A stretch of DNA of 64,000 nucleotides from Ostreiculturibacter nitratireducens (GCF_032670585.1 NZ_JAVQHL010000003.1:186001-250000), one strand, 5' to 3'; shown: positions 48,776 to 58,546, numbered from the stretch's first letter. Made by a program: numbers and translations. The notes: generated by a model from the sequence alone, not told the origin.

Positions 48776-50605
48776 ATGCGCCGTCCGTTCGCCCGCCCCG
48801 TCTTCGATGCCGACATCTCTGCCGGGGGGCTCGGCCAGCTCCCGGACTGGGACCTGACGGACCTCTACGCGGCGCCGGACGCGCCGGAACTGAAGCGCGA
48901 CATGGACTGGCTCGGCAAGGCCTGCGCCGACTTCGCCGCGACCTATCAAGGCAAGCTTGCGAGCCTCGACGCCGACGCCATGCTTGCCTGCATCCGCGCC
49001 TACGAGCGGATCGAGACGATTGCCGGGCGGATCATGTCCTACGCGGGGCTTCGCTATTACCAGAACACGGTCGACGCGGCGCGGGCGAAGTTCATGTCCG
49101 ACTGCCAGGACAAGGTGACGGACTTCACGACGCCCCTCGTCTTCTTCAGCCTCGAATTCAACCGGATCGAGGACGACGCCTACGACGCGCTCTTTGGCGC
49201 GAACGCCGAGATCGGCCGCTACAAGCCAGTCTTCGACCGCATGCGCGCGCTGAAGCCGCACCAGCTTTCGGACGAACTGGAACGCTTCCTGCACGACCAG
49301 TCCACCGTCGGCGCCTCCGCCTGGAACAAGCTCTTCGACGAGACGATGGCGGCGCTGACCTTCACCGTCGCGGGCGAGGAGGAGCCCCTGAGCCTCGAGG
49401 CGACGCTCAACCTTCTCTCCGAACAGGAACGCCCGCGCCGCGAGGCCGCCGCGCGCGCACTCGCTCAGGTCTTCGGCGAGAACGTCAAGCTCTTCGCCCG
49501 CGTCCACAACACGCTGGCGAAGGAGAAGGAGATCGAGGACCGCTGGCGCAAGATGCCGACGCCGCAGCACGCCCGGCACCTGTCGAACCACGTCGAGCCG
49601 GAGGTGGTGGAGGCGCTGCGTGCGGCGGTCACTGCCGCCTATCCGCGCCTGTCGCACCGCTATTACCGGCTGAAGGCCAGGTGGATGGGCCTCGACAAGC
49701 TCCAGGTCTGGGACCGCAACGCGCCCCTGCCGATCGAGGTGAGCCGCGCCGTCAAGTGGGATGAGGCGCGCGAGACCGTCATGGGCGCCTATGCCGACTT
49801 CGCCCCCGAAATGGCGAAGCTCGCGGAGCCCTTCTTCGACAAGGGCTGGATCGACGCGGGCGTGAAGCCAGGCAAGGCGCCGGGCGCCTTCGCGCATCCG
49901 ACCGTGACCGAGGTCCATCCCTACGTGATGCTCAACTACCTCGGCAAACCGCGCGATGTGATGACGCTCGCCCACGAACTCGGCCACGGCGTCCACCAGG
50001 TCCTCGCCGCGGGCCAGGGGGAGCTTCTGTCATCGACGCCGCTCACGCTCGCCGAAACCGCCTCCGTCTTCGGCGAGATGCTGACCTTCCGCCGCCTCCT
50101 CGCGAATGCCAAGGACGCGAAGGAGAAGAAGACACTCCTTGCCGGCAAGGTCGAGGATATGATCAACACTGTCGTCCGCCAGATCGCCTTCTACGACTTC
50201 GAGTGCAAGCTGCACGCCGCGCGCCGCGAGCAGGGGGAACTCACGCCCGACGACATCAACGCTCTCTGGATGAGCGTGCAGGGCGAAAGCCTCGGCGACG
50301 CCTTCGAATTCATGGAGGGGTATGAGACCTTCTGGTCCTACATCCCCCACTTCGTCCACTCGCCCTTCTACGTCTACGCCTACGCCTTCGGCGACGGCCT
50401 CGTGAACGCGCTTTACGCCGTCTACGAGGAAGGGCTGCCGGGCTTCGAGGACAAGTACTTCGAGATGCTGAAGGCAGGCGGATCGAAGCACCACAAGGAG
50501 CTTCTCGCACCCTTCGGCCTCGACGCGACCGACCCCAAGTTCTGGGACAAGGGCCTCGGCATGATCGCGGGCCTCATCGACGAGCTTGAGGCGATGGAAG
50601 ACTAG
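48776..50605 (+). CDS. pepF: Oligoendopeptidase F (M3 family)
   Basis: Zinc metallopeptidase of 609 residues that degrades short peptides in the cytoplasm. The active site HELGHGVHQVL (HExxH, about residue 400) is followed by the third ligand Glu in ETASVFGEMLTF. The N-terminal helical region is normal in length for PepF. The ATG at 48776 follows GAAAAGAGG. Single gene; the convergent capsule-type gene starts 34 bp beyond its stop. Confidence 0.93.
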   Translation: MRRPFARPVFDADISAGGLGQLPDWDLTDLYAAPDAPELKRDMDWLGKACADFAATYQGKLASLDADAMLACIRAYERIETIAGRIMSYAGLRYYQNTVDAARAKFMSDCQDKVTDFTTPLVFFSLEFNRIEDDAYDALFGANAEIGRYKPVFDRMRALKPHQLSDELERFLHDQSTVGASAWNKLFDETMAALTFTVAGEEEPLSLEATLNLLSEQERPRREAAARALAQVFGENVKLFARVHNTLAKEKEIEDRWRKMPTPQHARHLSNHVEPEVVEALRAAVTAAYPRLSHRYYRLKARWMGLDKLQVWDRNAPLPIEVSRAVKWDEARETVMGAYADFAPEMAKLAEPFFDKGWIDAGVKPGKAPGAFAHPTVTEVHPYVMLNYLGKPRDVMTLAHELGHGVHQVLAAGQGELLSSTPLTLAETASVFGEMLTFRRLLANAKDAKEKKTLLAGKVEDMINTVVRQIAFYDFECKLHAARREQGELTPDDINALWMSVQGESLGDAFEFMEGYETFWSYIPHFVHSPFYVYAYAFGDGLVNALYAVYEEGLPGFEDKYFEMLKAGGSKHHKELLAPFGLDATDPKFWDKGLGMIAGLIDELEAMED

Positions 50606-50639
50606 GCGCCCGGAACAGTCCTCGTGGAGCCCCGTTGCC

Positions 50640-51602
50640 TCACGAGGACAACCCGAACCGCCCCGTGTCGAACCCGGTCGCAGATATCCGCGCCAGCACG
50701 TCGTCGATCAGCGTCCCGCTGCCCGAGCCGACGCAGTTCAGCCGGAAATACCAGTAGAGGTAGCGGGGGAAGTCCCATTCTCCCCGTTCCGCCGCCATGA
50801 TCGCGGCATCCAAGTCCTCCGCCCGTTCCACCGTGATCGCCGCGTGGTGAAAGTCCGCCCGCCCGCACAGCACCACCGGCACCTCGTGGATCATGCTCTC
50901 GATCCCGACTGCCGAGTTGATCGTCACCGTCACCGCGGCGGAGGCGAGGATGTCGTGAATATTGGCCTCGGTCACGATCACGCGCCCGTCCCGCGCGGCG
51001 AGCGCGCCCAGCCAGTCCCGCGTCCCGGCGCTCGTGTCGCGCGGATGGATCTTCACCACGATCGGCCGGGAATCGTCCCGCGCCAGCAGCGCCTCCACCA
51101 TAGTCGCCCGGTCGAGATGGCAGGTCTCTTCCACCTGCCGATGCGCCTCGCTCTGGAGGAAGACGGCGATACACCCCTCCGGGAAGGCCACACGCTCTTC
51201 CGGCTGCGGATAGCGCGAGGCGCGCTTCTGGACCTGCCTCCGCCGGAGCTTCTCCATGAACTCAGCCGCCGCTTCCGTGTCGATGGCCTGCGGATCAAAC
51301 TCCTTCGCCTCGATGGAAGATCCCGCCCTGATGCCCCACGGATCGAGATGCCAGAACGGGTAGACATACGCGATGCCGGTGTTCAGCACCCGTGGGTGGC
51401 GCAGGTTGCCGTGATCCACGATGTGGAAGTCCTCGTCCGCCTCGACTTCTCCGGGCAGGGTCGCCCGGTCGTGGATCGCGAACTCGACGCGCGCGCCGCG
51501 CGCGATCAGCCCTTCGCGCAGCGAGCGGTAGAACTGCTTCAAGGGCTCCGCGCCCAGGATGACCGAGCCGGGCAGGTGGATGATGATACGCGCCTTCGCC
51601 AT
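50640..51602 (-). CDS. Capsule polysaccharide biosynthesis family protein (KpsC/KpsS-like)
   Basis: A 320-residue protein of the capsule-synthesis glycosyltransferase group. The N-terminal Rossmann-like half begins RIIIHLPGSVILGAEPLKQFY. The C-terminal half has IVVKIHPRDTSAGTRDWLG and the conserved VTINSAVGIESMIHEVPVVLCG, the nucleotide-sugar-binding core of these enzymes. The ATG at 51602 begins MAKARIIIHLP. No other capsule genes are nearby, so it may modify a surface glycan as a single gene. Confidence 0.8.
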   Translation of the reverse strand: MAKARIIIHLPGSVILGAEPLKQFYRSLREGLIARGARVEFAIHDRATLPGEVEADEDFHIVDHGNLRHPRVLNTGIAYVYPFWHLDPWGIRAGSSIEAKEFDPQAIDTEAAAEFMEKLRRRQVQKRASRYPQPEERVAFPEGCIAVFLQSEAHRQVEETCHLDRATMVEALLARDDSRPIVVKIHPRDTSAGTRDWLGALAARDGRVIVTEANIHDILASAAVTVTINSAVGIESMIHEVPVVLCGRADFHHAAITVERAEDLDAAIMAAERGEWDFPRYLYWYFRLNCVGSGSGTLIDDVLARISATGFDTGRFGLSS

Positions 51603-51696
51603 GCCCCTTCTTGCCGCCTCGCCCCGAACTCCGCAATGATCTGCGGGCTTTGCCGGAGCGCCGCGCTGATCTAGGCTTCCGAAAAGGGAGACCCGA

Positions 51697-52872
51697 ATGC
51701 GCCTGATCCTGCTCCTGATCCTCGCTGTTGGCCTCGTGGGCTTCTTCCTGTTCGGGCCGAGAATCGTCGAGAAGGTCCAGAACCGGGTGGTTTCCCACGA
51801 TCCCTGGCCGGTCAGCCCGGCAGCCCGGGCGATGCACGCCCGCCTGATCATCGGCGACTGGCACGCCGACAGCCTCCTGTGGGACCGCGACCTCGCGCAG
51901 CGTTCCTCCGTCGGTCATGTCGACCTTCCCCGGCTGCGTGAAGGCAACGTCGCCGTGCAGGTCTTCACTACCGTCACGAAGAGCCCGGCGGGCCTCAATT
52001 ACGACACGAACCCGTCCGACGCGCGCGACGACATCACGCTTCTCTCGATCGCGCAGCTGCGCCCGCTCGAAAGCTGGTTCGACCTGACCGAGCGAGCGCT
52101 CGCGCAGGCCACGGCGCTGAAGGCCCTCGCCGACGACCGGCCGGACGAACTGCGCCTGGTCCGGAGCCGGGCCGACCTCGCGCAGGTCCTGGCCGACCGG
52201 GATGCGGGTTCCACCGTGATCGGCGCGATTCTCGGTGCCGAGGGCGGCCATGCGCTTTCGGGCGACATCGCGAATCTCGACAGGCTGCATGACGCTGGCT
52301 TCCGCCTGATGGGGCTCACCCATTTCTTCGACAACGAACTCGGCGCCTCGCTCCACGGCGAGGCCGGGGGCGACGGGGGGCTCACGGAATTCGGCCGCCA
52401 GGTCGTCGAACGCATGGTCGAAAGGCGCATGATCATCGATCTCGCCCATGCCTCGCCGAAGATGGCGCGGGAAGTTCTGGCGATGGTCGACGTGCCGGTG
52501 ATCGTCAGTCACACGGGCACCCACGGTCATTGCCCGACCCACCGGAACTTCCCCGACGACCTGATGCGCGAGATCACGGAGAAGGGCGGCCTCATCGGCA
52601 TCGGTTTCTGGGAAGAGGTCACCTGCGATGCGACGCCGAAGGGCGTGGCCCGCGCCATCGCCGCCGCCGTCGCTCTCGTGGGCGAGGATCACGTCTCGAT
52701 CGGTTCGGACTTCGACGGAGCGATCGAAACCTCTTTCGACGTCTCGGAACTGCCGGCCCTGACCCAGGCGCTGATCGACGAGGGGCTGGAAGAGAGCGCC
52801 ATCGCCAAGGTAATGGGCCGGAACATGATCCGCTTCCTGGAACGCGCCCTCCCGGAGGGCCCGGCGTCCTAG
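51697..52872 (+). CDS. Membrane dipeptidase (M19 family)
   Basis: Zinc dipeptidase of 391 residues with an N-terminal membrane anchor (LILLLILAVGLVGFFLFG, residues 3-20), so the enzyme probably faces the periplasm. Zinc ligands are seen in GDWHADSLLWDRD (His-x-Asp), GAEGGHALSG (Glu), MIIDLAHASPKM and VIVSHTGTHG (His). SIGSDFDGAIETSFDVS is the substrate Asp loop. Length is typical. The end is 5 bp from the convergent protease gene. Confidence 0.92.
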   Translation: MRLILLLILAVGLVGFFLFGPRIVEKVQNRVVSHDPWPVSPAARAMHARLIIGDWHADSLLWDRDLAQRSSVGHVDLPRLREGNVAVQVFTTVTKSPAGLNYDTNPSDARDDITLLSIAQLRPLESWFDLTERALAQATALKALADDRPDELRLVRSRADLAQVLADRDAGSTVIGAILGAEGGHALSGDIANLDRLHDAGFRLMGLTHFFDNELGASLHGEAGGDGGLTEFGRQVVERMVERRMIIDLAHASPKMAREVLAMVDVPVIVSHTGTHGHCPTHRNFPDDLMREITEKGGLIGIGFWEEVTCDATPKGVARAIAAAVALVGEDHVSIGSDFDGAIETSFDVSELPALTQALIDEGLEESAIAKVMGRNMIRFLERALPEGPAS

Positions 52873-52877
52873 TTGGC

Positions 52878-53981
52878 TCAGCGGTAGAGTTCCAGCTCCT
52901 CGCGCAGAAGCGGCCTTTCCTCCAGCGTGACGGAGACCTCGAACCTGCCCGCTTCCCTTACGCCGACGAGGTGAACCATATCCCCGATCTTCAGCGACCG
53001 CACGACGTTGAGCGCGGTTTCGAGGCTGTCGATGCGAATGTCGTTGACGTGGGTGATGATCTCGCCCCCGAGGAGGATCTGCGTCCCGCCCCAGTTCACG
53101 GGCCATGACCCGCCCCTGAGGCCGACGCGGTCCGCCGCGCTGCCGGGCTCCACCGTTTCGACAAGGAAGCCGGTGTTCTCTTCCCATGCCTCGGCCGGAA
53201 TGCCGAGCATCAGAAGGATGGGCGGCGTCACGAACTGGCCGTAGAGCCCATGCCATGGCCGCGCGACCTTCCCCGTCCGGATCAGTTCGTCGATCACGGG
53301 CCTCAGAACGGAGACGGGGATGGCGAAACCGACGTTTTCCCCCCGCCCCGGATCGACGCCCATCGTGATCATGCCGATAAGCCGCCCGCAGGAATCCACC
53401 AGCGCACCGCCGGAGCTGCCGGGGCTGATCGCGGCGTCCGTCTGCACGAAGGGCGAAAGCCAGCTGGATGTCGTGATGGGCAGGACGCGGCCGTAACCCG
53501 ACACGATCCCGGTCGAGATCGTCTTTCCGAGGCCCAGAGGGAATCCGATCGTGTAGGCCGTCTGGCCGATCATGATGTCGGCGTCGCCGGCCATCCTTAT
53601 CGCCTTCGCGTCAGGCGCCATGAAATACGGCCGGAGAACCGCGATATCGAGCGTCGGGTCGATGCCGACGACTTCAGCTTCGACGCCGGTCCCATCGTAG
53701 GTCACGACGACCGTCTTCGCATCCGCGACCACGTGGTAGTTCGTGATCACGTAGCCGTCCTCCATGACGTAGCCCGACCCGCCACGCGGAATGATCCGGT
53801 CGCTGACGAGGAAAGGGTTGATCGCGATCGAGAATATCTCGACCACCGAATTTCCCGTCGTGGCGAAGATCTGTGCCGGGCTTCGGGCGCAGTCCGCTAC
53901 CTTTGCATGAGCGAAGCTGCCGGCCGCCGACAAGATCGCCGTCGCGACCAAGGCCGCCCGAAGAAAGCCGACAAGACCCAT
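52878..53981 (-). CDS. HtrA/Do-like trypsin-fold serine protease with PDZ domain
   Basis: Exported protease of 367 residues with a signal peptide (MGLVGFLRAALVATAILSA, cleavage near FAHAKV). The catalytic triad is visible as His in VITNYHVVADAK, Asp in GIDPTLDIAVLRP and Ser in SPGSSGGALVDSCG. A PDZ domain follows (ENTGFLVETVEPGSAADRVGL). The Asn-Tyr-His context and one PDZ domain fit the DegP/DegS group. It may act in envelope quality control. The ATG at 53981 is chosen for the signal peptide. Confidence 0.9.
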   Translation of the reverse strand: MGLVGFLRAALVATAILSAAGSFAHAKVADCARSPAQIFATTGNSVVEIFSIAINPFLVSDRIIPRGGSGYVMEDGYVITNYHVVADAKTVVVTYDGTGVEAEVVGIDPTLDIAVLRPYFMAPDAKAIRMAGDADIMIGQTAYTIGFPLGLGKTISTGIVSGYGRVLPITTSSWLSPFVQTDAAISPGSSGGALVDSCGRLIGMITMGVDPGRGENVGFAIPVSVLRPVIDELIRTGKVARPWHGLYGQFVTPPILLMLGIPAEAWEENTGFLVETVEPGSAADRVGLRGGSWPVNWGGTQILLGGEIITHVNDIRIDSLETALNVVRSLKIGDMVHLVGVREAGRFEVSVTLEERPLLREELELYR

Positions 53982-54027
53982 TCCAGCTCCTCCCTGCCGG
54001 TGCCGGACGCGGCCACGGCTGGCAGCT

Positions 54028-54477
54028 TCAAACCGCAAGAATATCCGCGAAATGCCCCGGCAGGTCGTTGAGCGGCACGTTCACCAGATCCTTCGCGAGG
54101 TCGCCGGCAAGTGCTGCAGCGGGCGCGCCGGACAGCCTCGACCTGAGTTCGCCCAGCATCTTGGGCGGCGCCGCGACGACAAGACGGTCGGCCTTCGCCG
54201 CCTTCCATTCCTGGTCCAGCGCCTCGATCACGTGGCTTGCGAACTTGGCGCGGTTGTTCTCCTCCAGATCGGTCCGCGGGTCCATGCCATGACGCCCGAC
54301 GACCTTCGAACCGGCAGAGGAACGGCCCGGCCGGTCGGCAAATTCAAGCGTTCCCTCGTCAAGCTGCGAGATGGACACGACGCAGATTTCCTGAAGCCCC
54401 TTGCCGACGCCCTCGTTGATCAGGAACCGCGCGGCTTCCTCGTCGGCGACGACAATCAATGTGCGGACAGGTTTCAT
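54028..54477 (-). CDS. Host-attachment family protein (PF10116-like)
   Basis: A 149-residue cytoplasmic protein of the 'protein required for attachment to host cells' family: TLIVVADEEAARFLINEG at the start, DRPGRSSAGSKVVGRHGMDPR, FASHVIEALDQEWKAAKADRL and APPKMLGELRSRL. In plant-associated bacteria a member affects attachment; here the role is unknown. It precedes the protease gene by 46 bp. The ATG at 54477 begins MKPVRTLIVVAD. Confidence 0.85.
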   Translation of the reverse strand: MKPVRTLIVVADEEAARFLINEGVGKGLQEICVVSISQLDEGTLEFADRPGRSSAGSKVVGRHGMDPRTDLEENNRAKFASHVIEALDQEWKAAKADRLVVAAPPKMLGELRSRLSGAPAAALAGDLAKDLVNVPLNDLPGHFADILAV

Positions 54478-54558
54478 TTCGCATTTCCCTCCTGGAATAC
54501 TCAAAACAAGTGTCGCCGATCCGCATCGGGCGGACCTTGACCTGCCTCAAACGGTGGC

Positions 54559-55536
54559 TCAGCCGGCTGCGGCGAAAACCTTGTCGATCATCGCCTGTGT
54601 TCCTCGCGCGTCCTCGAGGCTCCACGGATAGTCTGCGCCCTCGCGGACCGCCCGGCCGAAAGCCTCGACCTGCAGCCTGTATTGCCGCGCGCCCGGGAAC
54701 CGCTCCACGTGATCGCCCTTGCCGGCCCGGAACATGTGCAGCTGCGCCTCGCCGAAAAGCCCCGCGTTGAATGGCGCCGTCATGCGGATGAGCCCAGTCG
54801 CGCCCTGGAACACGACCTCCTGCCTCGGGAAGAGCCGCATCGAGGTCATGGCGCCATAGGTGAACCGTCCCCCTGGACCCTCCATCTCGCCGATGACCTG
54901 CGCGAAGACGTCGACGTCGTTCTCCCGCACGATCTTCGACGACAGGCTCACCGGCTCCGCGCCCGTGACCCAGCGCACCGAGCCATAGGCGTAGACCCCG
55001 ATATCGGGGATCGAGCCGCCGCCCGTTTCCGGCCGGTTGCGGATGTTGCCGGGATCGTCGCGGTTGTCGTAGCTGAACGCCGCGTCGGCGTGCAGGATGC
55101 GCCCGATCGCGCCTTCCCGCACAAGCTCCCGGCAGCGCTTCCACTGCGGGTGGTGCACGATCATGTAGGCTTCGGTCGCCATCAGCCCGGTCTTGTCGCG
55201 CAGCGCGATGAGATCGTCGATCTCCGCCGCCTTCATCGCGATCGGCTTTTCGGTCAGGACGTGCTTGCCCGCCTCCATCGCCTTCCGCGTCCATTCGACG
55301 TGAAGCGTGTTCGGCAGAGGAATGTAGACCGCCTCCACCTCGGGATCGGCCAGAAGCGCTTCATAGCTGCCGTGAACCTTCAGATCGGGCGCGAAGGCCC
55401 GGAACGGCTCCGCCTTGGCCGCCGTGCCTGTTGCCAGGGAATGGAACCGTGCCCCGTCCGCCTCGTGGATCGCCCGCGCCATGTGCTGCAGCGCGAAGTT
55501 CGCGGCGCCGAGGACGCCCCAGTTGACCGCTTTCAT
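54559..55536 (-). CDS. Gfo/Idh/MocA family oxidoreductase
   Basis: NAD(P)-dependent sugar or polyol dehydrogenase of 325 residues. The Rossmann motif is VNWGVLGAANFALQHMARAI, and the EKPIAMKAAEIDDL element carries the conserved Lys of this family. The active-site region is GGGSIPDIGVYAYGSVRW with Asp/Tyr, followed by the C-terminal beta-sheet domain. The substrate is not determinable. The ATG at 55536 begins MKAVNWGVLG; upstream frame is not conserved. Confidence 0.9.
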   Translation of the reverse strand: MKAVNWGVLGAANFALQHMARAIHEADGARFHSLATGTAAKAEPFRAFAPDLKVHGSYEALLADPEVEAVYIPLPNTLHVEWTRKAMEAGKHVLTEKPIAMKAAEIDDLIALRDKTGLMATEAYMIVHHPQWKRCRELVREGAIGRILHADAAFSYDNRDDPGNIRNRPETGGGSIPDIGVYAYGSVRWVTGAEPVSLSSKIVRENDVDVFAQVIGEMEGPGGRFTYGAMTSMRLFPRQEVVFQGATGLIRMTAPFNAGLFGEAQLHMFRAGKGDHVERFPGARQYRLQVEAFGRAVREGADYPWSLEDARGTQAMIDKVFAAAG

Positions 55537-55789
55537 GATGTCCTCCCGAATTGATGGCCGGAAGGTTAGGCCCGCCATCCGCCTGGCGCAATCTTCCCAC
55601 CTTCATCCGGCCAAGATTTCCCAACCGAAGGTCGGAGCGCACCCGCCAATGCGGCGAGCGTGGATAGAGGGCCGGATCGGGAATTCATGTTGTTCCGTTC
55701 AGGGCCCGTAGCGGACACCTCTGCGCGTGCGACGCGCTTTCGACTTCCGTAGGACGTTGGCCCACCAAAGACAGTCGGCACGGATCGGC
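55537..55789. other. Intergenic gap
   Basis: About 250 bp between the Gfo/Idh/MocA oxidoreductase start and the GST stop. It should hold the oxidoreductase promoter. No gene or clear hairpin was seen. Confidence 0.4.
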
Positions 55790-56416
55790 CTAATTCAAAC
55801 GGTGGGTTCGCATGGCAGCCTGATACCCCGGTCTAAGGCACACTTCGTTCGACAGCTTGGCCAAGGAAGGGCGACCTCCAAACAACTTATCCTTATCTTC
55901 GGACCACTCCGTAAGCATCGCGAGATATAGATCGAGCGCCGATTGGCCAGATGCCAAGAAGGTGCCGTCTCCTTCGATTGCATCTTCCATCACGTCGAAG
56001 AAGGCAGCGAGGTCCTCGGCCGCCCTTCGTTCGACTTGGGCGATGGCGCTTTCATCGAAGGCATACCTCTCAGGATGCCCTTTTCGGGCAACCGTCATGT
56101 ACCCGGAGGTCGCCATGACGTTCAGCCAAAAGAAGAAAACGGATCTATCGGAGGTGCCAGGCTGAGGGAGAAGGCCTGACGCCGGAGAACTTTCGCCCAA
56201 GACAACAACTATGGCTGCCGATTCCCCAATGGTTCGTCCGTCCGGAAGCGTCAGAGCCGGCACTCGGGCCGCTGGGTTTAGCCGCCGATATGCAGGCGTC
56301 TTGTGCTCGCCTGCTGCCATATCGACATGCTTCATTCTATAGGGCGCACCCATTTCCTCCAACAAGGCCTGGGCTACGATTGAACCGGCCATGTATTCCC
56401 AATGCAATACGTACAT
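55790..56416 (-). CDS. Glutathione S-transferase family protein
   Basis: A 208-residue GST. The thioredoxin-fold N-terminus is MYVLHWEYMAGSIVAQALLEE, with NPAARVPALTLPDGRTIGESAAI including the cis-Pro and the Glu/Ser that bind the glutathione glycyl end. A helical C-terminal domain follows. The start at ATG 56416 has AAGGAAAG just upstream. Divergent from the LysR gene across 139 bp, so it is probably the regulator's target. Base composition is slightly lower in GC than flanking genes. Confidence 0.88.
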   Translation of the reverse strand: MYVLHWEYMAGSIVAQALLEEMGAPYRMKHVDMAAGEHKTPAYRRLNPAARVPALTLPDGRTIGESAAIVVVLGESSPASGLLPQPGTSDRSVFFFWLNVMATSGYMTVARKGHPERYAFDESAIAQVERRAAEDLAAFFDVMEDAIEGDGTFLASGQSALDLYLAMLTEWSEDKDKLFGGRPSLAKLSNEVCLRPGYQAAMRTHRLN

Positions 56417-56555
56417 AACTTTCCTTTCGAAATCTTTAGCGTCGCAGGCAGCAAGCCGAAGCTGATGTCTGATTGAACCATGTTTCCCTGATCCTGCGCT
56501 CAATGCACGGCAGATTTGCTTTGTTGTAGATAAAGCTTTCCTTTATTTTACAGTC

Positions 56556-57497
56556 ATGCGGTTAACCCATTTGAACGCGCTTCGGGCACTTGAAGCATCA
56601 CTGCGGCACAAGAGTTTCTCCGGCGCTGCGGAAGAGCTCGGGGTCACTCCTGCTGCGGTTGGCCAAAGGGTCAGGTCCTTGGAGGAGTATCTGGGACGCG
56701 AGCTTTTCCGACGGACAAGATCTGGTGTTGTGCCTACTGACGACGCCATGAGAGCAGAGGCTCTCCTGCATACCGGAATGTCAGCGTTGTCGGCGGCAAT
56801 GGCACAACTCACACTCGCTGACCCGGAACGCCGACTTTCCGTCACGTTGCCCGCTTCGTTTGCCGAGCACTGGCTCGCGCCCTCTATCTGGGAGTTCTAT
56901 CGTCGCCATGAGGAAATCGATCTGCGGCTGGACGCCTCGAACCGCGATGTCGACTTGGTGACGGAAGGCTTCGACTTCGCAATTCGATTTGGTCGCGCGA
57001 CCACTCCACCCCTGCAGGAAGTGCTCCTGTTCGACGATGCTGTTCTGCCAGTCTGCTCCCCGGAGTTCCTGAAGCGTCATCCGATTCACCCGGACCGTCG
57101 TACGCTTGAAGGCATTCCGCTCATTCATGTCGATAACCGCACGAGTGACCCCGGTTGGGTCGGCTTTGACGGTTGGGGAGCGGCATTTGGCTTCGAACCG
57201 GCGGGCCTACGATCCGGCGTCAGGTACTCAAGCTTCAGTTCCGGCCTCAAGTCGGCAATCGAGGGCCAGGGCCTTGTGCTTTCCGGCCTCGTTGAGGCAT
57301 TCAATGCCATGCGTGCTGGTCTGCTTGTCGCACCATTCGGTCCGGCACTGCGCTGCGAAACGCAGTTCTCCTATCGACTGATTTGGGTTGCCAACAAGCC
57401 TCGGACGGATGTCGGGGCCGACTTCGTGGACTGGGTCTTGGACAAGGCCAGGAAGTATCGGCAGGATGTTTCGGACTTCTTGCTGACAGCCCCATGA
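56556..57497 (+). CDS. LysR-family transcriptional regulator (GcvA-like)
   Basis: A 313-residue regulator. The N-terminal winged HTH reads LNALRALEASLRHKSFSGAA and then ELGVTPAAVGQRVRSLEEYLG, with FRRTRSGVVPTDDA. The C-terminal periplasmic-binding-like effector domain contains SVTLPASFAEHWLAPSIWEF and LPVCSPEFLKRHP. Typical length. It faces the GST gene, a common LysR/target arrangement. It is followed by a shared terminator with rpoH. Confidence 0.92.
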   Translation: MRLTHLNALRALEASLRHKSFSGAAEELGVTPAAVGQRVRSLEEYLGRELFRRTRSGVVPTDDAMRAEALLHTGMSALSAAMAQLTLADPERRLSVTLPASFAEHWLAPSIWEFYRRHEEIDLRLDASNRDVDLVTEGFDFAIRFGRATTPPLQEVLLFDDAVLPVCSPEFLKRHPIHPDRRTLEGIPLIHVDNRTSDPGWVGFDGWGAAFGFEPAGLRSGVRYSSFSSGLKSAIEGQGLVLSGLVEAFNAMRAGLLVAPFGPALRCETQFSYRLIWVANKPRTDVGADFVDWVLDKARKYRQDVSDFLLTAP

Positions 57498-57555
57498 CTG
57501 TTTGCTTCGTCCGCGAACCGGGCCAAGACGGATTCCAGTCATCCAAAAAGCACAA

Positions 57556-57584
57556 CGGCGCGGGAAACCCGCGCCGCCTTTTCG
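57556..57584. terminator. Bidirectional terminator between LysR gene and rpoH
   Basis: A 9-bp stem CGGCGCGGG / CCCGCGCCG with an AAA loop. It is followed on the plus strand by GCCTTTTC and on the minus strand by TTGTGCTTTTT. It lies between convergent genes and can end both transcripts. Confidence 0.75.
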
Positions 57585-57604
57585 CAAATCGATCTGACCG
57601 GTCC

Positions 57605-58501
57605 TCAGGCCGGGACCAGCATCCCCTTGTCCTTCGCCAGTTCCCGCATACGGTCCTGGAGTTTCTCGAAGGCGCGGACCTCGATCTGCCGGATGCGTTC
57701 CCGGCTGACGTCATACTGGCCGGAAAGCTCCTCGAGCGTCACGGGGTCTTCCTTCAGGCGCCGCTGGATCAGGATGTCCTTCTCGCGGTCGTTGAGGACG
57801 TCCATCGCGGCGATCAGCATCTCGCGCCGCGCTTCGAGCTCGTCCTTCTCCGCGAAGGCCTCCGCCTGGTCGGCATCCTCGTCCTCGAGCCAGTCCTGCC
57901 ACTGCGTCGAGCTGTCGCCTTCCACGCCGATCGTGGCGTTGAGCGAGGCGTCCCCGCCCGACAGGCGGCGGTTCATGTCGATGACCTCGTCCTCGGTGAC
58001 GTTCAGGTCATGGGCGATCCTCGCCACGTTCTCGGGGCGAAGGTCCCCTTCCTCCAGCGCGCCGATCTTCGACTTCGCCTTGCGGAGGTTGAAGAACAGC
58101 TTCTTCTGCGCAGAGGTCGTGCCGAGCTTCACGAGGCTCCAGGACCTCAGGATGTATTCCTGGATTGAGGCGCGGATCCACCACATCGCGTAGGTGGCAA
58201 GCCGGAACCCCTTCTCCGGATCGAAGCGCTTGACCGCCTGCATGAGGCCGACATTGGCCTCCGAAATCACTTCCGCCTGCGGAAGGCCGTAGCCGCGGTA
58301 GCCCATGGCGATCTTCGCCGCGAGCCTGAGGTGCGACGTCACAAGCTGATGCGCAGCCTCGGCGTCGTGATGATCCACCCAGCGCTTGGCCAGCATGTAT
58401 TCCTCTTCAGGCTCCAGAAGCGGGAACTTCCGGATTTCCTGCAGATACCGGTTGAGGCCCTGTTCAGGGCTCGGTGCTGGAAGATTCGTATACGTGCTCA
58501 T
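57605..58501 (-). CDS. rpoH: Heat-shock sigma factor RpoH (sigma-32 type)
   Basis: Alternative RNA polymerase sigma factor of 298 residues for heat-shock and protein-quality genes. Region 1.2/2.1 holds RYLQEIRKFPLLEPEEEYML, region 2 has LVTSHLRLAAKIAMGYRGYGLP and the -10-recognition segment TYAMWWIRASIQEYILRSWS, and region 4 has YDVSRERIRQIEVRAFEKL. Length and sequence match alphaproteobacterial RpoH. The ATG at 58501 begins MSTYTNLPAPSPEQGLNRYL. It is downstream of rluD in the same direction, but 164 bp apart with its own -10. Confidence 0.96.
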   Translation of the reverse strand: MSTYTNLPAPSPEQGLNRYLQEIRKFPLLEPEEEYMLAKRWVDHHDAEAAHQLVTSHLRLAAKIAMGYRGYGLPQAEVISEANVGLMQAVKRFDPEKGFRLATYAMWWIRASIQEYILRSWSLVKLGTTSAQKKLFFNLRKAKSKIGALEEGDLRPENVARIAHDLNVTEDEVIDMNRRLSGGDASLNATIGVEGDSSTQWQDWLEDEDADQAEAFAEKDELEARREMLIAAMDVLNDREKDILIQRRLKEDPVTLEELSGQYDVSRERIRQIEVRAFEKLQDRMRELAKDKGMLVPA

Positions 58502-58540
58502 CTCTGACCCCCTCCTGGTCGGTCGAGGACCACCGAACGT

Positions 58541-58546
58541 ATTATA
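58541..58546 (-). promoter_or_regulatory. Perfect TATAAT -10 element upstream of rpoH
   Basis: TATAAT on the minus strand, about 40 bp before the rpoH ATG. No good TTGACA lies at 16-18 bp, so the promoter may need another sigma factor or an activator. Confidence 0.45.
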